The notes beneath the pieces were generated by a model. It did not search any database. It worked only from the letters and a program-made list of their open reading frames with translations, and was not told the DNA's origin. Source: Aquimarina megaterium XH134 (GTDB lineage: Bacteria; Bacteroidota; Bacteroidia; Flavobacteriales; Flavobacteriaceae). Taken from it: a stretch of DNA of 55,236 bases. Of the stretch, positions 24,122-33,485 are shown in pieces; the stretch's first letter is position 1, and the number at the start of each line of letters is the position of its first letter. A program made the position numbers and the translations under genes. The DNA lies in assembly GCF_000520975.1 (NCBI RefSeq), contig NZ_JACB01000062.1, positions 1 through 55,236 on the forward strand, written 5' to 3'.

Positions 24122-24655
24122 ATGCCCAAAATAATGAGAAGAATTTTATTGTTGACTTCGTTGTTGTGTATACCCCATATGTCCTCTGCTCAATATGATC
24201 CGGGAGCAACTAATTATGGATTTGCAGCGGCAAAAAGTTTTGGACTCGAAAATGAATTAGCATTAGGAGTCAGGATAGAATATGCTTTTAATTGTTACAC
24301 CACTTTTTTAGGAGAATACAATCGTTCATTTGCTATAGGTGCAGATCAAGAGTATGAAGGGTATAATGAACTGGCAATTGGAGTAAATTTAATTTTATTT
24401 AATTGGTATCCTACTACAATAACCGCCGGAATAGGATATGTAGGTAATGATTCAGATGAATTTGAAGCAATTGAAGAGGATGCTTTTCTGGGGTTTAGAA
24501 CAGGAAGTTTTAACCATGGAGCGCAAATAAAAATAAGAGCATTACATCAGATTTCTATACCTGTACATATTTTTGCAGAACTTAATGTTAAGAGTTTAGG
24601 ACGTAGATATGATACGTTTATGGTTGGATTTAGCTATGATTTTTATGCTAGGTAA
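24122..24655 (+). CDS. Small outer-membrane beta-barrel protein, unknown
   Basis: 177 residues; the start may be the ATG at 24122 or the one at 24134, which gives a cleaner signal peptide (RRILLLTSLLCIPHMSSAQ). The mature part begins YDPGATNYGFAAAKS and alternates short strands (ALGVRIEYAFNCYTTFLGEY, TITAGIGYVGN) ending YDTFMVGFSYDFYAR with a terminal aromatic/basic residue, in keeping with an eight-stranded barrel. It lies 104 bp after the regulator gene. I do not recognise a family. Confidence 0.65.
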   Translation: MPKIMRRILLLTSLLCIPHMSSAQYDPGATNYGFAAAKSFGLENELALGVRIEYAFNCYTTFLGEYNRSFAIGADQEYEGYNELAIGVNLILFNWYPTTITAGIGYVGNDSDEFEAIEEDAFLGFRTGSFNHGAQIKIRALHQISIPVHIFAELNVKSLGRRYDTFMVGFSYDFYAR

Positions 24656-24761
24656 GCCTGCTTATTTTTCAAATGTTTCTTATTAGACCTTAGATTTTGT
24701 TAAAAAAATATATTAAAAATGGGTATTGATAAACTATTTTCCTACAAACCCAAAACTTTAG

Positions 24762-24769
24762 TATCTTTC
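24762..24769 (+). promoter_or_regulatory. -7-like element TATCTTTC for the PPK2/M28 unit
   Basis: Seven of eight positions match TAnnTTTG; it ends 22 bp before the ATG at 24792. The same TATCTTTC precedes the OmpA-like gene (28770-28777). Confidence 0.45.
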
Positions 24770-24791
24770 GGGTGATAACACAAATCATAGT

Positions 24792-25670
24792 ATGAAGAAG
24801 ATAAATCATAAAGATTTTATGGTATCTAATACCGTAGAATTATCCAAAATCCCAACCACCTTTGACCTTAATGAGAGCGAGAAAAAAATTGAGAAAGAAC
24901 TCGAAGAAACACGTGAGAAATTAGGAAAGCTTCAGGATACTTTATACGCCCATGGCAAGTATGCTGTGCTGGTTTGTCTTCAGGGTATGGATACCGCTGG
25001 TAAGGACAGTTTGATTAGAGAAGTATTTAAAGATTTCAATACTCGTGGTATTATTGTTCACAGTTTTAAGGTGCCTACAGCGTTAGAACTAGGTCATGAC
25101 TATTTATGGAGACACTATATCGCTTTGCCACAACGAGGAAAGTTTGGAGTCTTCAATAGAACACATTACGAAAATGTTTTGGTAACACGAGTACATCCAG
25201 AATATATAATGGGAGAAAATATACCTCATATCAATACAGTCGAAGATATTAATGATGCATTTTGGGAGCAACGTTTTGAACAAATTCGAAATTTTGAAAA
25301 ACATATTGCCGAAAACGGTACTTTGATTTATAAATTTTATTTGCATTTATCAAAAGAAGAACAGAAGAACAGGTTACTTCGAAGACTAGAGAAGAAAGAA
25401 AAAAACTGGAAGTTTTCTGCAGGAGATCTAAAAGAACGTAAACTTTGGGATCAATATCAGGATTGTTATCAGGATGCCATAAATAGAACTTCTTTACCAC
25501 ATGCCCCGTGGTATGTGATTCCTGCCGATAATAAACCCGTAGCACGATATATTGTAGCAAAAACGTTATATACAACACTAAAAGAATATGATGATATACA
25601 AGAACCAGAATTAGATAACAAAACAAAAGCCAATCTGGATTTGTATAAACAAGAATTAGAGAACGAATAA
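24792..25670 (+). CDS. Polyphosphate kinase 2 family protein (class III-like nucleotide phosphotransferase)
   Basis: 292 residues. Walker A GMDTAGKDS (65-73), Walker B-region FNRTHYENVL (121-130) in the form typical of class III PPK2, the lid-region arginines RLLRRLEKKEKNWKFS near 198, and DQYQDCYQDAINRTS. Class III PPK2 enzymes phosphorylate both NMPs and NDPs with polyphosphate as donor; the class assignment here is by motif. The protein is cytoplasmic. The M28 peptidase gene follows after 19 bp and may be co-transcribed, with no obvious metabolic link. Confidence 0.92.
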   Translation: MKKINHKDFMVSNTVELSKIPTTFDLNESEKKIEKELEETREKLGKLQDTLYAHGKYAVLVCLQGMDTAGKDSLIREVFKDFNTRGIIVHSFKVPTALELGHDYLWRHYIALPQRGKFGVFNRTHYENVLVTRVHPEYIMGENIPHINTVEDINDAFWEQRFEQIRNFEKHIAENGTLIYKFYLHLSKEEQKNRLLRRLEKKEKNWKFSAGDLKERKLWDQYQDCYQDAINRTSLPHAPWYVIPADNKPVARYIVAKTLYTTLKEYDDIQEPELDNKTKANLDLYKQELENE

Positions 25671-25689
25671 AAAAGTTTAAGAAAATACT

Positions 25690-27078
25690 ATGGTAAGAAC
25701 TATAATCCCCATCATTTTTGCAATTTTATCACTTAATAGCTTTGCGCAGAATGAAGTAAAAGAAGATGCTGTTACATTAAAAAAAATATATGATACCTCA
25801 CTACTTGATGGTAAAAGTTATGCATGGCTGGATTATCTCTCTAATCAAATCGGGGGGAGACTTTCTGGTTCTGTAAATGCTCAACTAGCTGTAGAATGGG
25901 GGGAAAGAGAGTTAAAAAAGCTAGGCTTGGATAAAGTATGGTTACAACCGGTAATGGTACCAAAATGGACTCGTGGTGTAACAGAATTTGCCTATATCGA
26001 AACAGAACCAGGCATAACGACCAATGTGCCAATTTGCGCATTAGGAGGCTCTGTGCCAACACCAATAGGAGGTATTAAAGCTCCTATTGTAGAAGTTAAA
26101 GGATTAGAAGAACTCAAAAAACTAGGCACTGCTCAGATTGAAGGGAAAATAGTGTTTTTTAACAGACCTATGCAAGCAGATCTTATCGAAACATTTAGAG
26201 CTTACGGAGGGTGTGTAGATCAACGATATTCTGGAGCAGCAGAAGCAGCTAAGTTTGGCGCTGTAGGAGTACTTGTTCGTTCTATGAACCTTAGACTAGA
26301 TGATTTCCCTCATACAGGATCAATGAGTTATGGTGACCTGAAAGATATAGATAAAATTCCTGCCGCAGCAATAAGTACTAATGGAGCAGATTTGTTAAGC
26401 TCTATGTTAACATTAAATCCTAAAATTAAATTCCATATTAATATGAACTGCCGTACCTGGAAAGATGTACAATCATACAATGTGATTGGCGAGATTACAG
26501 GAAGTGAATTTCCTAAAGAATATATGGTAGTTGGTGGGCATTTAGATTCTTGGGATTTGGGAGATGGTTCTCATGATGATGGGGCAGGAGTAGTACAATC
26601 TATGGAAGTATTAAGACTATTTAAAGAAATAGGATATACGCCTAAGCGGTCTATTCGCGTAGTATTATTTATGAATGAAGAGAATGGATTACGGGGTGGT
26701 AAAAAATATGCAAAAATTGCTAAAGATAAAGGAGAGAATCACGTTTTTGCTTTAGAAAGTGATTCCGGAGGATTTACCCCCAGAGGCTTCTCATTTGATT
26801 GTGATGATGCTAATTTCGCCCAGGTACAAGACTGGAAACCTCTTTTCGAACCCTATTTGATACATTCTTTCACTCAAGGCGGAAGCGGTGCCGATATCGG
26901 GCCACTTAAAAAAGATGGAATTGTACTCGCGGGATTACGACCAGATTCACAACGTTATTTTGATTATCATCATGCAAAGAATGATACTTTTGATGCCGTT
27001 AATAAACGAGAACTCGAACTAGGTGCTGCTACAATGACCAGTTTGATGTATCTTTTTGATAAATATGGAACGAAATAA
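25690..27078 (+). CDS. Secreted M28 family zinc peptidase
   Basis: 462 residues. Signal peptide MVRTIIPIIFAILSLNSFAQ. A PA-like insert spans about 110-245 (SVPTPIGGIKAPIVEV, KIVFFNRPM). The M28 metal motifs are GGHLDSWDLGDGSHDDGAG (first His/Asp and bridging Asp), NEENGLRGG (catalytic and metal Glu), ESDSGG and a C-terminal YHHAKNDTFD. It is an aminopeptidase or glutamate-carboxypeptidase-like enzyme, probably periplasmic or exported. It lies 19 bp after the PPK2 gene. Confidence 0.92.
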   Translation: MVRTIIPIIFAILSLNSFAQNEVKEDAVTLKKIYDTSLLDGKSYAWLDYLSNQIGGRLSGSVNAQLAVEWGERELKKLGLDKVWLQPVMVPKWTRGVTEFAYIETEPGITTNVPICALGGSVPTPIGGIKAPIVEVKGLEELKKLGTAQIEGKIVFFNRPMQADLIETFRAYGGCVDQRYSGAAEAAKFGAVGVLVRSMNLRLDDFPHTGSMSYGDLKDIDKIPAAAISTNGADLLSSMLTLNPKIKFHINMNCRTWKDVQSYNVIGEITGSEFPKEYMVVGGHLDSWDLGDGSHDDGAGVVQSMEVLRLFKEIGYTPKRSIRVVLFMNEENGLRGGKKYAKIAKDKGENHVFALESDSGGFTPRGFSFDCDDANFAQVQDWKPLFEPYLIHSFTQGGSGADIGPLKKDGIVLAGLRPDSQRYFDYHHAKNDTFDAVNKRELELGAATMTSLMYLFDKYGTK

Positions 27079-27251
27079 TATTTTCGTTGGGTTCTTGTCA
27101 ATAATAAAATAACTGGCGGTTATGATAAACTATCAACTCCAGTGTATTTTACCTTGACTTTTTTAGAACTAGTAATTTCCAGAATATTTAACCATTAAAA
27201 AAATAACGTTAAATATACGATAAGAATCATTTAGTTTATTTCGAGTTCTAA

Positions 27252-27259
27252 TACCTTTG
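27252..27259 (+). promoter_or_regulatory. -7 element TACCTTTG that decides the MATE start
   Basis: A full TAnnTTTG match. Its last three bases are the TTG that would be an upstream start codon; since it is promoter sequence, translation must begin at the ATG at 27278. Confidence 0.6.
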
Positions 27260-27277
27260 CGTCTTCAAAATTGTAAA

Positions 27278-28648
27278 ATGCTACAACAATACACTAAAGA
27301 ATTTCGATATAATCTAAAGTTGGCTACACCAGTAATGTTGGGTATGTTGGGACATACTTTTGTTGGCTTAGTCGATAATATTATGGTGGGACAGTTAGGT
27401 ACCGCAGAGTTGGCAGCTGTATCTCTGGGTAATAGTTTTATGTTTATAGCGATGTCTTTGGGGATAGGGTTTTCTACTGCAATAACACCATTGGTGGCAG
27501 AGGCCGATGGAGAAAACAATTTTGCTAGTGGTAAATCAGCATTTAAGCATGGGTTATTTCTATGTACTACATTAGGAATTGCATTATTTTTGTTGATACT
27601 CGTAGCAAAACCATTGATGTATTTAATGAAACAACCTCCAGAGGTGGTCGAACTGGCAATACCATATCTGGATCTGGTCGCTTTTTCTTTGATTCCGCTA
27701 GTAAGTTTTCAGGCATTAAAGCAATTTTCAGATGGATTGTCTATGACCAAGTATCCTATGTATGCAACTTTGGTTGCTAATTTGGTAAATATAGCCCTCA
27801 ATTATGTATTGATTTTTGGAAAATTTGGTTTTCCGCAAATGGGAATAGTAGGAGCAGCCGTCGGAACATTAGCTTCAAGGTTTGTAATGGTTATCTTTTT
27901 ATGGGTTTTCCTAAAAAATAAAGAAAAATCTACCTCATATGTGACTCATATCAAGTTTTTCTCGCTAGAGAGAAAAATGATAAATAGAATAATAGCCTTA
28001 GGATTTCCTTCTGCATTACAAATGTTTTTTGAAGTGGCAATTTTTACTACTGCGATATGGTTATCAGGTATTTTAGGTAAAAACTCACAGGCAGCTAATC
28101 AAATAGCATTAAACCTATCTTCTATGACGTTTATGATAGCTATGGGATTAAGTGTAGCTGCAATGGTGCGTGTAGGTAACCAAAAAGGGCTTCAGCATTT
28201 TATAGACCTAAGAAGAATCGCAATTTCAATATTTCTGCTCACTTTTTTATTAGCAGTTGTGTTTGCTTTAGTATTTGTTCTGTTTAACGATTTACTTCCT
28301 CGAATATATCTTGATATAGAAGATACCGAAAATATGGCAGATAATACCGAGGTGATTGCCATTGCAGCAAAACTATTAGTTATTGCTGCATTATTTCAAA
28401 TTTCCGATGGGATACAAGTTACTGTATTAGGAGCCTTGAGAGGTCTTCAGGATGTTAAAATCCCTACTTTAATTACATTTATAGCCTATTGGGTAGTAGG
28501 ATTTCCTATTAGCTATTATTTAGGATTATATACAGAATATAAAAGTTCAGGGATTTGGATTGGATTGCTGGCAGGCCTTTCTGTTTCTGCATTGCTTCTA
28601 TATCTTAGATTTAATGCTTTGACCAAAGGTTTAATTCATAAGAATTAA
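27278..28648 (+). CDS. MATE family efflux transporter
   Basis: 456 residues from the ATG at 27278 (MLQQYTKEFRYNLKLATPVM). A longer frame from a TTG at 27257 is rejected because that codon lies in the -7 box. Twelve hydrophobic helices are visible; the N-terminal LGHTFVGLVDNIMVGQLGTAELAAVSLGNS and central ALGFPSALQMFFEVA are NorM/DinF-type signatures, and both halves have the MATE pseudo-repeat. It exports organic cations or drugs in exchange for Na+ or H+. Single gene between the M28 peptidase and OmpA-like genes. Confidence 0.94.
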   Translation: MLQQYTKEFRYNLKLATPVMLGMLGHTFVGLVDNIMVGQLGTAELAAVSLGNSFMFIAMSLGIGFSTAITPLVAEADGENNFASGKSAFKHGLFLCTTLGIALFLLILVAKPLMYLMKQPPEVVELAIPYLDLVAFSLIPLVSFQALKQFSDGLSMTKYPMYATLVANLVNIALNYVLIFGKFGFPQMGIVGAAVGTLASRFVMVIFLWVFLKNKEKSTSYVTHIKFFSLERKMINRIIALGFPSALQMFFEVAIFTTAIWLSGILGKNSQAANQIALNLSSMTFMIAMGLSVAAMVRVGNQKGLQHFIDLRRIAISIFLLTFLLAVVFALVFVLFNDLLPRIYLDIEDTENMADNTEVIAIAAKLLVIAALFQISDGIQVTVLGALRGLQDVKIPTLITFIAYWVVGFPISYYLGLYTEYKSSGIWIGLLAGLSVSALLLYLRFNALTKGLIHKN

Positions 28649-28714
28649 AATCATAACGTCTTTTTTGCCTATAAAATCTAGGCTTTAGAAGTAATTTTTT
28701 AAATAAAAATAAAG

Positions 28715-28752
28715 ACCAAATACCATTTTCATACTTATTACGTTTATTTGGT
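28715..28752. repeat. Inverted repeat ACCAAATA / TATTTGGT before the OmpA-like gene
   Basis: 8-bp arms at 28715-28722 and 28745-28752, 22 bp apart. It lies between the MATE stop and the OmpA-like -7 box; it could be an operator or a weak hairpin. Confidence 0.35.
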
Positions 28753-28769
28753 ATTAACGAATAATTAAC

Positions 28770-28777
28770 TATCTTTC
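28770..28777 (+). promoter_or_regulatory. -7-like element TATCTTTC for the OmpA-like gene
   Basis: Seven of eight positions fit TAnnTTTG; it ends 21 bp before the ATG at 28799. Confidence 0.45.
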
Positions 28778-28798
28778 CAAAAAAAGAGAATACAAAAT

Positions 28799-29884
28799 AT
28801 GAGAGTCCCAAATTCTAGATTTTGTCTACTGCTTGTAACGCTTATGATATTGGTTACACAGAGTAGTATAAGTCAAAACTTTGTTCATAGTAAAAATCAA
28901 AACCTTATTCCTAACCCTAGTTTCGAAGCTACAAATGCAGCTATTTCACGACTGGATATGGAGATGCAAAACTTTGGAATTGTTAAGGATTGGAAAGCTA
29001 CAATTAATTCTCCAGATGCTTATCACCCTAGATTGGCTGATATTAGATTTATTCATAAATCACCTAATTTTTTAAAACAGTTTGGGGAACAGGAGCCCAG
29101 AACAGGAGAAGGTAAAGTAGGAATGTATATTGCCGGTGGTCCTTATAAAGAAGGAGTAACAGCCAAATTAAAACAACCATTATCCAAGGGGAAATATTAC
29201 TATTTTCATATGTATGTTTCTTTAGGAGAAGGCATCTCGAATTCCTGTACTTCATCTATTGGATCATATTTTACTGCCAGAAGGCCAAAAATAACGACTA
29301 CCTCTAGATTTCCTTTAAATATAGAATCTTCCAAAATGGTATGTAATACCAAGGGATGGACTAAAGTTTGTGGAGTATATAGAGCAAAAGGAACAGAAAA
29401 ATATATTTCTTTGGGATATTTCTCAGATAGCCCAAAAGGAAAATCTGTAAAAGGAGGAGGGTTTGATACGGCCTACTATTTTGTAGATGATGTCTTACTA
29501 ATGGAAATGAGAAATACCAAAAACCTTACATCTAGCCAGGTGTGTGATATGGCTCTTGATTTTTCACCTGTAGAATTCTTGGTGGGCGAAAGTGAAGCAT
29601 ACAAAGAAATTAAAGAAGCATTAGATTCTTATATTCAGTATGTAACGATATTTAAAGTAAGCAAAGTTAAAATTATTGGCCATGCAGATGATGCCGGTTC
29701 ATCTTTTGAAAACGAAATCATGTCTGCAATGAGAGCAAGTAATGTAAAAAAATATTTTGTAGAACAAGGTATAGACGAATCTTTAATCGAAATAGTAGCG
29801 GCTGGAGATACTATGCCCGTTGTTACTGCAGATTCTAATTTGGATCCAGAATCAAACAATAGAGTAGAAATTAAAATTGAATAG
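28799..29884 (+). CDS. OmpA family protein with N-terminal carbohydrate-binding-like domain
   Basis: 361 residues. A signal peptide runs to about residue 25 (SSIS-Q). Residues 35-235 begin LIPNPSFEATNA and contain alternating strands with PDAYHPR, typical of the jelly-roll-like 'NPSFE' domain seen in Bacteroidota cell-surface proteins. The C-terminal OmpA domain (about 250-361) has SPVEFLVGESEAYKEIKEAL, KVKIIGHADDAGSSFENEI and NNRVEIKIE, the peptidoglycan-binding fold with the conserved H-x-D...R residues. It probably tethers an outer-membrane or periplasmic module to peptidoglycan. Confidence 0.88.
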   Translation: MRVPNSRFCLLLVTLMILVTQSSISQNFVHSKNQNLIPNPSFEATNAAISRLDMEMQNFGIVKDWKATINSPDAYHPRLADIRFIHKSPNFLKQFGEQEPRTGEGKVGMYIAGGPYKEGVTAKLKQPLSKGKYYYFHMYVSLGEGISNSCTSSIGSYFTARRPKITTTSRFPLNIESSKMVCNTKGWTKVCGVYRAKGTEKYISLGYFSDSPKGKSVKGGGFDTAYYFVDDVLLMEMRNTKNLTSSQVCDMALDFSPVEFLVGESEAYKEIKEALDSYIQYVTIFKVSKVKIIGHADDAGSSFENEIMSAMRASNVKKYFVEQGIDESLIEIVAAGDTMPVVTADSNLDPESNNRVEIKIE

Positions 29885-29924
29885 TAGTTCCCTAATAATT
29901 TTCTGATTTCCTTAAAAAAGATAG

Positions 29925-29932
29925 TACCTTTG
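29925..29932 (+). promoter_or_regulatory. -7 element TACCTTTG for the 75-residue/PAP2 unit
   Basis: A full TAnnTTTG match, 26 bp before the ATG at 29959. Confidence 0.55.
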
Positions 29933-29958
29933 AAACTTTGTAATTTTAAGTATTCATT

Positions 29959-30186
29959 ATGGACTTCCCAAAATTCTTATTAGGCGATAATACTGATTAT
30001 CCAGATGCCATTTTTGTAATTCATACCGAGTTTCCGAGATGTATTATCAATCTGGAAAATGATGAAATAGAATGGCTTGAAGAGTTTGATAAAAATGATG
30101 AAAAAGAATTGTTAGAGGAAGCAGAAAATCTTTTTAAAACTGCTAATGATTTTTATGATCGTGAAATAGAACGTTACGACGAATAA
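29959..30186 (+). CDS. Small acidic protein, unknown
   Basis: 75 residues, strongly acidic (about a third Asp/Glu). It begins MDFPKFLLGDNTDYPDAIFV, with IHTEFPRCIINLENDEIEWLEEF in the middle, and ends in an acidic helix (EEAENLFKTANDFYDREIER). No signal or membrane helix. A consensus -7 box precedes it and the PAP2 gene follows after 22 bp, so a two-gene operon is likely. I recall similar uncharacterised flavobacterial proteins, but no function. Confidence 0.75.
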   Translation: MDFPKFLLGDNTDYPDAIFVIHTEFPRCIINLENDEIEWLEEFDKNDEKELLEEAENLFKTANDFYDREIERYDE

Positions 30187-30208
30187 AAATAGATAAACGA
30201 CCATAACA

Positions 30209-30781
30209 ATGGAAGACCTCATACAATTAGATAAAGAACTTTTTTTATACCTCAATAATCTGGGTACATCTGTATGGGATGGATTTTGGTTATTTATGAC
30301 AGAGAAATTATACCAAATCCCTCTGTATTTAGTATTATTGATTTTTTTCTATAAATATTTTGGAGTTAGAGGTACGATCATCACACTGGTGGTTGTCGCA
30401 TTATTAATTACTGCTACCGATCAACTATCAAATTTGTTTAAAAATGTGTTGTTTATGCGACCACGGCCATGTAGGGCAGATGGTGTAGCAGAGTTTACAC
30501 GTTTTATTGCAGAACGATGTGGGCGACATGGATATTTTTCTGGTCATGCAGCTAGCTCTATGGCATTAGCTTTTTTTACAGGATTAGCCTTACGAAAACA
30601 CCTAAAGTATATCTTTCCATTTATGGTGGTATGGTCAATTGTTGTTAGTTATAGCAGAATTTATATAGGAGTACATTATCCGGGCGATATCGTTACTGGT
30701 ATGGCAATAGGTATTTTATTAGGAGTGGGAGCGTTTAGGCTACATACATTTCTGGTAAAGAAATACGGAGAAGTCAGATGA
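30209..30781 (+). CDS. PAP2 superfamily phosphatase
   Basis: 190 residues with about five membrane helices. The three PAP2 phosphatase motifs are present: KNVLFMRPRP near residue 76, YFSGHAASS near 110 and SRIYIGVHYPGD near 150 with the nucleophile His of motif 3. It dephosphorylates lipid phosphates or undecaprenyl pyrophosphate-type substrates at the membrane surface. Its neighbour is the class A PBP gene, convergent and 27 bp away, so a role in cell-wall lipid carrier recycling is plausible but not shown. Confidence 0.92.
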   Translation: MEDLIQLDKELFLYLNNLGTSVWDGFWLFMTEKLYQIPLYLVLLIFFYKYFGVRGTIITLVVVALLITATDQLSNLFKNVLFMRPRPCRADGVAEFTRFIAERCGRHGYFSGHAASSMALAFFTGLALRKHLKYIFPFMVVWSIVVSYSRIYIGVHYPGDIVTGMAIGILLGVGAFRLHTFLVKKYGEVR

Positions 30782-30808
30782 TAAGAAGTAGGTTGTATAT
30801 ATTTTAGC

Positions 30809-33064
30809 TTAAAACCTCTTCTTTTTCTTCTTTTTGCCAAAAAGACGCTTAAAGAAATTATCTCTTTTTTCGGGTTTACAATCCAAATCCTTTAAAACTT
30901 CCTTTGCACTTTCTTCGAATTTACTTTTTGTAATAGGATCAAATGTACTATCCAGGTTCATCTTTTGATACAATTTGGCAAAAATTGGTAGTGCAGTATT
31001 GGCTCCTTGCCCCAAAGCAGTAGTTTTAAAACCAATATTGTAATTATCATTTCCTACCCAGGTGATCGTTACTAGATTTGGAGTAATCCCAACAAACCAA
31101 CCATCTTTATTATCTTGAGTGGTTCCTGTTTTACCTGCAATATCATTTTTGAGGTTATAAGTGGTTCTAAGTCTGGTTGCAGTACCTTGTTCTACAGTAG
31201 ATTTCATCATTTCTAAAAGCACTTGTCTTGTATAATCATTATAGGCAGGAGTCTCAGCTATTTCGGGTTCGAAAGAAGCAATTAAACGACCATTTTTATC
31301 TTCAATTCTCGAAATATAATAAGGCTTCACACTTTTACCTTCATTTACATAACTTGCATAAGCTCCTGCCAATTCTTTTAATTTGATACCATCTGTACCC
31401 AGCGCCATTGCAGGTTCTTCAGAAAGTATAGCAGTGACTCCTAGTTTTTTTACCTGATCTACAACTTTAGGAATCCCCACTTTATTGAGCACCTTTACTG
31501 CAATAGTATTAACAGAGTTACTAAGCGCTTTTTCTAGTGTAAAATTAAGATATGGATCATTTTGTTCTGATGCGTTTTTAGGTGTCCAGTTGTCTAAATT
31601 TGTATAGGTGATCTCTTTTGTCGAGAAATAAGAACAAGGCTTCATACCATTTTCTATAGCAGTGGTATACACAAAAGGTTTAAAAGTAGAACCAACCTGT
31701 CTTTCACTTTGCGAAACATGGTCATATTTAAAATAACGATAATCAATCCCTCCCAGATATGCTTGTACTGCACCCGTTGTTGGTTCGATAGCAATCATTC
31801 CGGTATTCAGAAATTTTAAATAATGTTGTATACTATCCAGAGAAGATATTTTTTTGGTAATGTTACCACTCCACTCGAATAGTTCTATGTCTTTCTTTAC
31901 AGAAAGAGAATCTTCAATTTGCGCTTCTGTCAACCCTTGTTCCTTGTATATCGAATAGATTTTAAGGCTTTTGATCGCATTCTTAACGAGATCTTTATCG
32001 GTCTTCCAGGGAGCAGCACTACCAAAAGATTTTTCATAATCGTTTTGTAATACTTGCATATGTTCTTTCATAGCTTCTTCTGCCAAAATCTGCATTTTGT
32101 AGTCGAGTGTAGTGTGTACAATCAAACCATCATTATAGATGTCATAAGTACTGCTGTCTGGTTTTTTATGTTTCTCTAAGATATTGATCAATTCTTTTTT
32201 TACTTCTTCTCTGAAATAAGGTGCCAACCCAAGATCGTGGTTAAAATGTTGATAATCCATTATGATAGGCTGACTCATGGTTTGATTTGATCGATGAGCA
32301 CTTAGGTATCCATATTTAACCATTTGTTGAAGTACAACATCTCTTCTTAACTGGCTTCTTTCAGGAAACAACCTTGGGTTATAACTATGATTAGCTTTAA
32401 GTGTCCCAACAAGTGTGGCGGCTTCAGAGAGTGTTAATTGATGAGTAGATTTATTAAAGAATTTCTGGGCTGCACTTTCAATTCCGTAAGTGTTATCCGG
32501 AAACGGAACAGTATTAAAATATAATGTGAGAATCTCTTTTTTTGAATATATATCTTCTATTCTTTTGGCAACAAAAGATTCTTTCAATTTATTGATTACA
32601 GTACTAAATAATTTATATTTTTTTCTTCCAAAGAGATTTTTTGCCAATTGTAAAGTTATGGTACTACCCCCTCCCGAAGATTTATCCCGAAGTAAAATGG
32701 TCTTAAAAAATACGCGTAAAAGACTTGTGTTATCTACACCATCATGTTCATAAAAACGTACATCTTCTGTAGCTACTAGTGCATCTATAAGATGCTGAGG
32801 TAAATCCTCGTATGATATGGGTTGTCTGTCATAGATATAATATTTACCAATCATATGACCGTCTTTATCCAGTACTTGAGTGGCCTCGGCCTGTTTTAAA
32901 GAACCTAATTCTTCTTTATTAGGTAATTTACCCCAGAAACCAAAATATATACTAGCATAAAAGCAAATGCTGAAGAAAATGAACCCACCAATAGCATAGA
33001 ATAGCCATTTTATCCATTTTTTTTTAAATATTGTCTTTATCATAATCATAATACCGACATACAT
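30809..33064 (-). CDS. Class A penicillin-binding protein (PBP1A-like)
   Basis: Up to 751 residues; the ATG at 33064, 33049 or 33043 may be used, the last giving MIKTIFKKKWIKWL directly before the membrane helix (about 19-40). The GT51 transglycosylase domain has ALVATEDVRFYEHDGVD with the catalytic Glu and GGSTITLQLAKNLF. The transpeptidase domain has SxxK in GSTFKPF, SxN in SVNTIAVKV and KTGTTQDNKDGWF. The C-terminus is basic (KRLFGKKKKKKRF). It polymerises and cross-links peptidoglycan in the periplasm. Single gene, convergent with the PAP2 gene. Confidence 0.95.
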   Translation of the reverse strand: MYVGIMIMIKTIFKKKWIKWLFYAIGGFIFFSICFYASIYFGFWGKLPNKEELGSLKQAEATQVLDKDGHMIGKYYIYDRQPISYEDLPQHLIDALVATEDVRFYEHDGVDNTSLLRVFFKTILLRDKSSGGGSTITLQLAKNLFGRKKYKLFSTVINKLKESFVAKRIEDIYSKKEILTLYFNTVPFPDNTYGIESAAQKFFNKSTHQLTLSEAATLVGTLKANHSYNPRLFPERSQLRRDVVLQQMVKYGYLSAHRSNQTMSQPIIMDYQHFNHDLGLAPYFREEVKKELINILEKHKKPDSSTYDIYNDGLIVHTTLDYKMQILAEEAMKEHMQVLQNDYEKSFGSAAPWKTDKDLVKNAIKSLKIYSIYKEQGLTEAQIEDSLSVKKDIELFEWSGNITKKISSLDSIQHYLKFLNTGMIAIEPTTGAVQAYLGGIDYRYFKYDHVSQSERQVGSTFKPFVYTTAIENGMKPCSYFSTKEITYTNLDNWTPKNASEQNDPYLNFTLEKALSNSVNTIAVKVLNKVGIPKVVDQVKKLGVTAILSEEPAMALGTDGIKLKELAGAYASYVNEGKSVKPYYISRIEDKNGRLIASFEPEIAETPAYNDYTRQVLLEMMKSTVEQGTATRLRTTYNLKNDIAGKTGTTQDNKDGWFVGITPNLVTITWVGNDNYNIGFKTTALGQGANTALPIFAKLYQKMNLDSTFDPITKSKFEESAKEVLKDLDCKPEKRDNFFKRLFGKKKKKKRF

Positions 33065-33485
33065 AACGTCGAAAATGCCATATTATTAGGGGATATGAGT
33101 TTCTTACTTTTTATAAAATCTCTAATGAATAATACAATCGATTATCATTATGAGTACTGAAAAAGGTAGTGAAGCAATACACATAAATTTTCTGAAAACT
33201 TTCGGAAATAAGTTATGATTAGATAAAAATTTAAAATTTTTAACAAGTAAAAATTTTAAAAAAATAATTGATTTTTAAAGTTGATTTCTTAAAAGTTTCA
33301 TTTTTTTTATTTAGACTTGTAGTAACAAATTACTCAGTGAAATAATATACACTCAATTGAAAATTACTTGGAGTAAGTGAATAAAAAATACACCAAGATT
33401 TATAATCGAGAAAATAGCATTTAGCAAAAAAAATGCTGTTTTAAATATGTAAAGTATAGAATTAATTCTTAAACCTGTGAGTCCT
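33065..33485. promoter_or_regulatory. Divergent region between PBP1A and 98-residue gene with several repeats
   Basis: About 420 bp, very AT-rich, no convincing ORF. It contains TTTCTGAAA (33189-33197) and TTTCGGAAA (33200-33208), two TTTCNGAAA palindromes in tandem with an 11-bp period; an A/T-only inverted repeat with perfect 12-bp arms (33230-33241 and 33249-33260, loop 7); and a hairpin AGCATTT-N8-AAATGCT (33416-33437). I see no clear TAnnTTTG box on either side. Confidence 0.5.
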
